Source of the DNA: Microbacteriaceae bacterium VKM Ac-2854
GTDB lineage: Bacteria > Actinomycetota > Actinomycetes > Actinomycetales > Microbacteriaceae
DNA: 64,000 bases
Direction: 5' to 3'
Assembly: GCA_013205085.1 (NCBI GenBank)
Contig: JABMLH010000001.1
Span: 186,001 to 250,000, forward strand
Shown here piece after piece: positions 61,834-64,000 of the stretch. The position numbers were made by a program, and so were the translations under genes. The notes beneath the pieces were generated by a model, which saw nothing but the letters and a program-made list of their open reading frames with translations, did not search any database and was not told the origin of the DNA. Numbering within the stretch: the first letter of the stretch is position 1; each line of letters begins with the position of its first letter.

Positions 61834-63413
61834 GGCGTCACCCCCGACGCGACCGGGATCTGCACCGTGAACACCGCGCCCAGGTGCCGGGTCACCTCGA
61901 CCGTGCCGCCCAGCCGGCGCACCGACTGCGCCACCAGGGCGAGCCCGATGCCGCGGCCGTAGGCATCCGCATCCTTCGTCGACCAGCCGCGCTCGAACGC
62001 GCGCTCGACATCGGCGACCCCCGGCCCGCTGTCCGAGACCTGGATCAGCAGTTCGCCCGAATCCGAGAGCCCGAGGTACACCTCCACCCACGGCTCCGGT
62101 GAACCCGCGGCGGCGTCGAAGGCGTTGTCGATCAGGTTGCCCAGGATGGTGACCAGCTCGCCGGGATCCAGGCCCTGCGTGCCCGGCGCGAGGTGGGTCT
62201 CCAGGTGCAGCTCGACCCCGCGCTCGCGCGCCTGCGCGGCCTTGCCCAGCATCAGCGCGGCGATCACCGGCTCGTGCACCGAGCCGAGCACCCTGTCGGC
62301 GAGCCGCTGCGAGAGGTTCAGCTCGCCGGCCGCGAACTCCAGCGCCTCCTGAGTTCGCCCGAGCTCGATCAGCGAGGCGATGGTGTGCAGCCGGTTGCTG
62401 TGCTCGTGGGTCTGCGAACGCAGCGCATCCGACATCGTCCGCATCGACTCCAGCTCTCCAGTCACTCGCTGCAATTCGGTGCGATCGCGCAGGGTGGTCA
62501 CGGTGCCGAGGGTGCGGCCGTCGGCCGCGGCGGGCCGCTCGTTCACGACCAGGACCCGGTCGTGCGTGAGCACGAGCCGATCGGCGACCGGATCGGGCGC
62601 GAGCAGCACCTCGCGCAGGCCGTCGGGCACGTCGAGATCGGCGACGGGGATCGGGATGCGCACGCCGACCAGGCCGAGAAGTTCCAGCGCGTGGTCGTTC
62701 GCCAGCACGAGCCGCTGCTTGTCGTCGACCAGCAGCAGGCCCTCGCGCACCGAGTGCAGCACTGACTCGTAGTACGCGAACACTTGGCTCATCTGCTCGG
62801 GCCCGCGCCCGCCGGTGACCCGGCGCAGGTAGCGCGCCAGCAGCCAGGAGGCGAGGCCGCCCAGCGCGACCGTCGCCAGTGCCGCCCACGCGACGAACTG
62901 GATCCGCGAGCCGAAGCTCGCATCCACCGCGGTCAGCGTCACCCCGGCGGACACGAGTGCCACGATCTCGCCGTCGGCGCTGCGGATGGGCGCGACCGCG
63001 CGCACGGACGGGCCGAGTGTGCCCGCATAGGTCTCGGTGAAGGTCTCGCCGCGCAGGGCCGGGGCGATGGTTCCGATGAAGCTCTTGCCGATCTCGTCGC
63101 GGTCGCGGTGCGTGTACCGGGTGCGGTCGGGGTTCATGATCGTGAGAAAACCCACGCCGGTGTCGGCCATCACCGCCTCCGCGTAGGGCTGCAGCAGCGC
63201 GGAGGGATCCGCCGTCTGCACCTGCTCGATCACGAACGGGTTGTCGGCCACGGTGCGCGCGACCAGCAGCCCGCGCTGAGCCGCTTCCTCCGTGGCGCGC
63301 CCCCGCGCATCCGCTGCGAGCACCGCCATGGCGACGCCCGCGGCGAGGAGGATGCACACCAGCTGCACCGCGAACAGGCGCGCGGCGATGCTCGTGCCCT
63401 GCCAGCGGCGCAT
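61830..63413 (-). CDS. CitA/DcuS-type sensor histidine kinase
   Basis: This 527-residue membrane kinase has a first helix (AARLFAVQLVCILLAAGVAM), an extracytoplasmic PAS-like sensor (about residues 40-170, with MADTGVGFLTIMNPDRTRYT and VALVSAGVTLTAVD) and a second helix. A cytosolic PAS (YESVLHSVREGLLLVDDKQR), a SpoOB-like phosphoacceptor segment THEHSNRLHTIASLIELGR with His336, and ATPase boxes (VTILGNLIDNAFDAAAG, AYGRGIGLALV) complete it. This is the CitA/DcuS/DctB-like group sensing di- or tricarboxylates. GGAGG precedes ATG 63413. It is divergent from the DctA gene, its likely target. Confidence 0.94.
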   Translation of the reverse strand: MRRWQGTSIAARLFAVQLVCILLAAGVAMAVLAADARGRATEEAAQRGLLVARTVADNPFVIEQVQTADPSALLQPYAEAVMADTGVGFLTIMNPDRTRYTHRDRDEIGKSFIGTIAPALRGETFTETYAGTLGPSVRAVAPIRSADGEIVALVSAGVTLTAVDASFGSRIQFVAWAALATVALGGLASWLLARYLRRVTGGRGPEQMSQVFAYYESVLHSVREGLLLVDDKQRLVLANDHALELLGLVGVRIPIPVADLDVPDGLREVLLAPDPVADRLVLTHDRVLVVNERPAAADGRTLGTVTTLRDRTELQRVTGELESMRTMSDALRSQTHEHSNRLHTIASLIELGRTQEALEFAAGELNLSQRLADRVLGSVHEPVIAALMLGKAAQARERGVELHLETHLAPGTQGLDPGELVTILGNLIDNAFDAAAGSPEPWVEVYLGLSDSGELLIQVSDSGPGVADVERAFERGWSTKDADAYGRGIGLALVAQSVRRLGGTVEVTRHLGAVFTVQIPVASGVTP

Positions 63414-63534
63414 CGGACCTCCTCGTCTCGCCTCCGATTCTCGCCTGCCCACGCGCCTCGTGGCCGTTTCCCCCGCGAACACTATGAACACAACCCGCGG
63501 TGTCGCCTTCGTGCGCCGCACCATCGACTCCTCA

Positions 63535-63579
63535 GCGAAAAGTTGCAGCCCCCGCCCGCTGAGGGCTGCAACTTTTCGC
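63535..63579. repeat. Family B palindromic repeat, copy 4
   Basis: Perfect 17 bp arms GCGAAAAGTTGCAGCCC (63535-63551) and its inverse (63563-63579). Unlike other copies it lies between divergent promoters (sensor kinase and DctA), where a terminator would not be expected; it could lie in the dctA leader. Confidence 0.92.
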
Positions 63580-63634
63580 CACAATGCTGCACCCCACCCA
63601 TGCACTGCACTCGACGGAGAGAACAGGAACCCCG

Positions 63635-64000
63635 ATGATGACGAAAGCCACCAAGCGACGGACGCTGGATAAGAACCATTACCTGTACCTGGCGGTGATC
63701 GTGGCGGTGTTCGCCGGCATCGTCGTCGGGTTGGCCGCCCCCGAGGTCGGCAAGGCGCTGGTGCCGGTCGGCAAGGCGTTCGTCGGCCTGATCCGGATGA
63801 TGATCGCGCCGATCATCTTCTGCACGATCGTGATCGGCGTGGGCTCGATCGCCAAGGCGGCGACCGTCGGCAAGGTCGGCGGCCTGGCGCTGGGCTACTT
63901 CATCGTGATGTCGACCTTCGCGCTCGGCATCGGCCTCGTGGTCGGCAACATCCTGCACCCGGGCGAGGGTCTGAACATCGCCGGCGCCACCTTCGACACC
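63635..64000 (+). CDS. dctA: DctA-type C4-dicarboxylate:cation symporter (partial, runs off window)
   Basis: The first 122 residues are visible: a basic start (MMTKATKRRTLDKNHYLYLA), helix 1, and LVPVGKAFVGLIRMMIAPII followed by TIVIGVGSIAKA, the conserved helix 2-3 region of the DAACS family. These proteins import succinate, fumarate, malate or glutamate. AGGAA precedes the adjacent ATGs at 63635 and 63638. A CitAB-type two-component system diverges from it, the usual control arrangement. The stop lies beyond the window. Confidence 0.9.
   Translation, partial: MMTKATKRRTLDKNHYLYLAVIVAVFAGIVVGLAAPEVGKALVPVGKAFVGLIRMMIAPIIFCTIVIGVGSIAKAATVGKVGGLALGYFIVMSTFALGIGLVVGNILHPGEGLNIAGATFDT

Overview
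The window is high-GC (roughly 70%) chromosomal DNA with dense genes, many GTG starts and ATGA/GTGA overlaps. It looks like an actinobacterium of the family Microbacteriaceae. This rests on a small DUF7882-type protein usually seen in that family, a helicase carrying the restriction-endonuclease-like domain first named from Microbacterium testaceum (MTES_1575), and GlgX, KtrAB and DctA proteins of actinobacterial type. There are no rRNA or tRNA genes, no CRISPR array, no insertion sequence and no prophage.

Layout. 0-14 kb is housekeeping and accessory metabolism: a degenerate alpha/beta hydrolase with an MFS exporter, a flavin reductase pair, glycogen debranching enzyme GlgX, a hydrolase/TetR pair with two operator palindromes, and a cold-shock protein. 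14.2-27.3 kb is a defence-like island: a HepT/MntA toxin-antitoxin pair; a 2090-residue DUF4011/SF1-helicase/REase/DUF3320 protein with an N-terminal transglutaminase-like domain; a GNAT-AAA+ ATPase fusion; a protein joining an alpha/beta-hydrolase domain to a metacaspase domain; and a CHAT-protease. The last three are the best candidate in the window for an undescribed conflict system. 27.5-40.4 kb holds SDR, quinone and azo reductases with a TetR regulator, a frameshifted small membrane protein, transporters, a DUF4407 protein and a lipid kinase. 38.7-42.4 kb has a surface carbohydrate-binding lipoprotein with a VTC-domain protein, then an AbiEi/DUF559 nuclease-like gene flanked by two copies of one palindromic repeat. 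42.4-54.6 kb has KtrAB potassium uptake, an OhrR-like regulator, a Na+/H+ antiporter, and a PadR/DUF4097 operon divergent from a MerR/TipAS gene. 54.7-64 kb has a translationally coupled glycosyltransferase operon, a ROK sugar kinase divergent from a LacI regulator, and a CitAB-type two-component system divergent from DctA, which runs off the window.

The second striking theme is intergenic palindromes. At least four families recur (called A, B, C and D here), plus family H flanking the DUF559 gene and several single-copy hairpins. Most sit between convergent genes where a terminator would be expected, but some lie in tandem or divergent gaps. Two families also keep an asymmetric loop sequence between copies, which points to dispersed REP/MITE-like elements rather than independently evolved terminators. 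Several run into the 3' ends of coding sequences and seem to have supplied their C-termini.

All calls come from reading the sequence. No database search was possible, so family names are recognition-based, and start sites were chosen from ribosome binding sites and overlaps.
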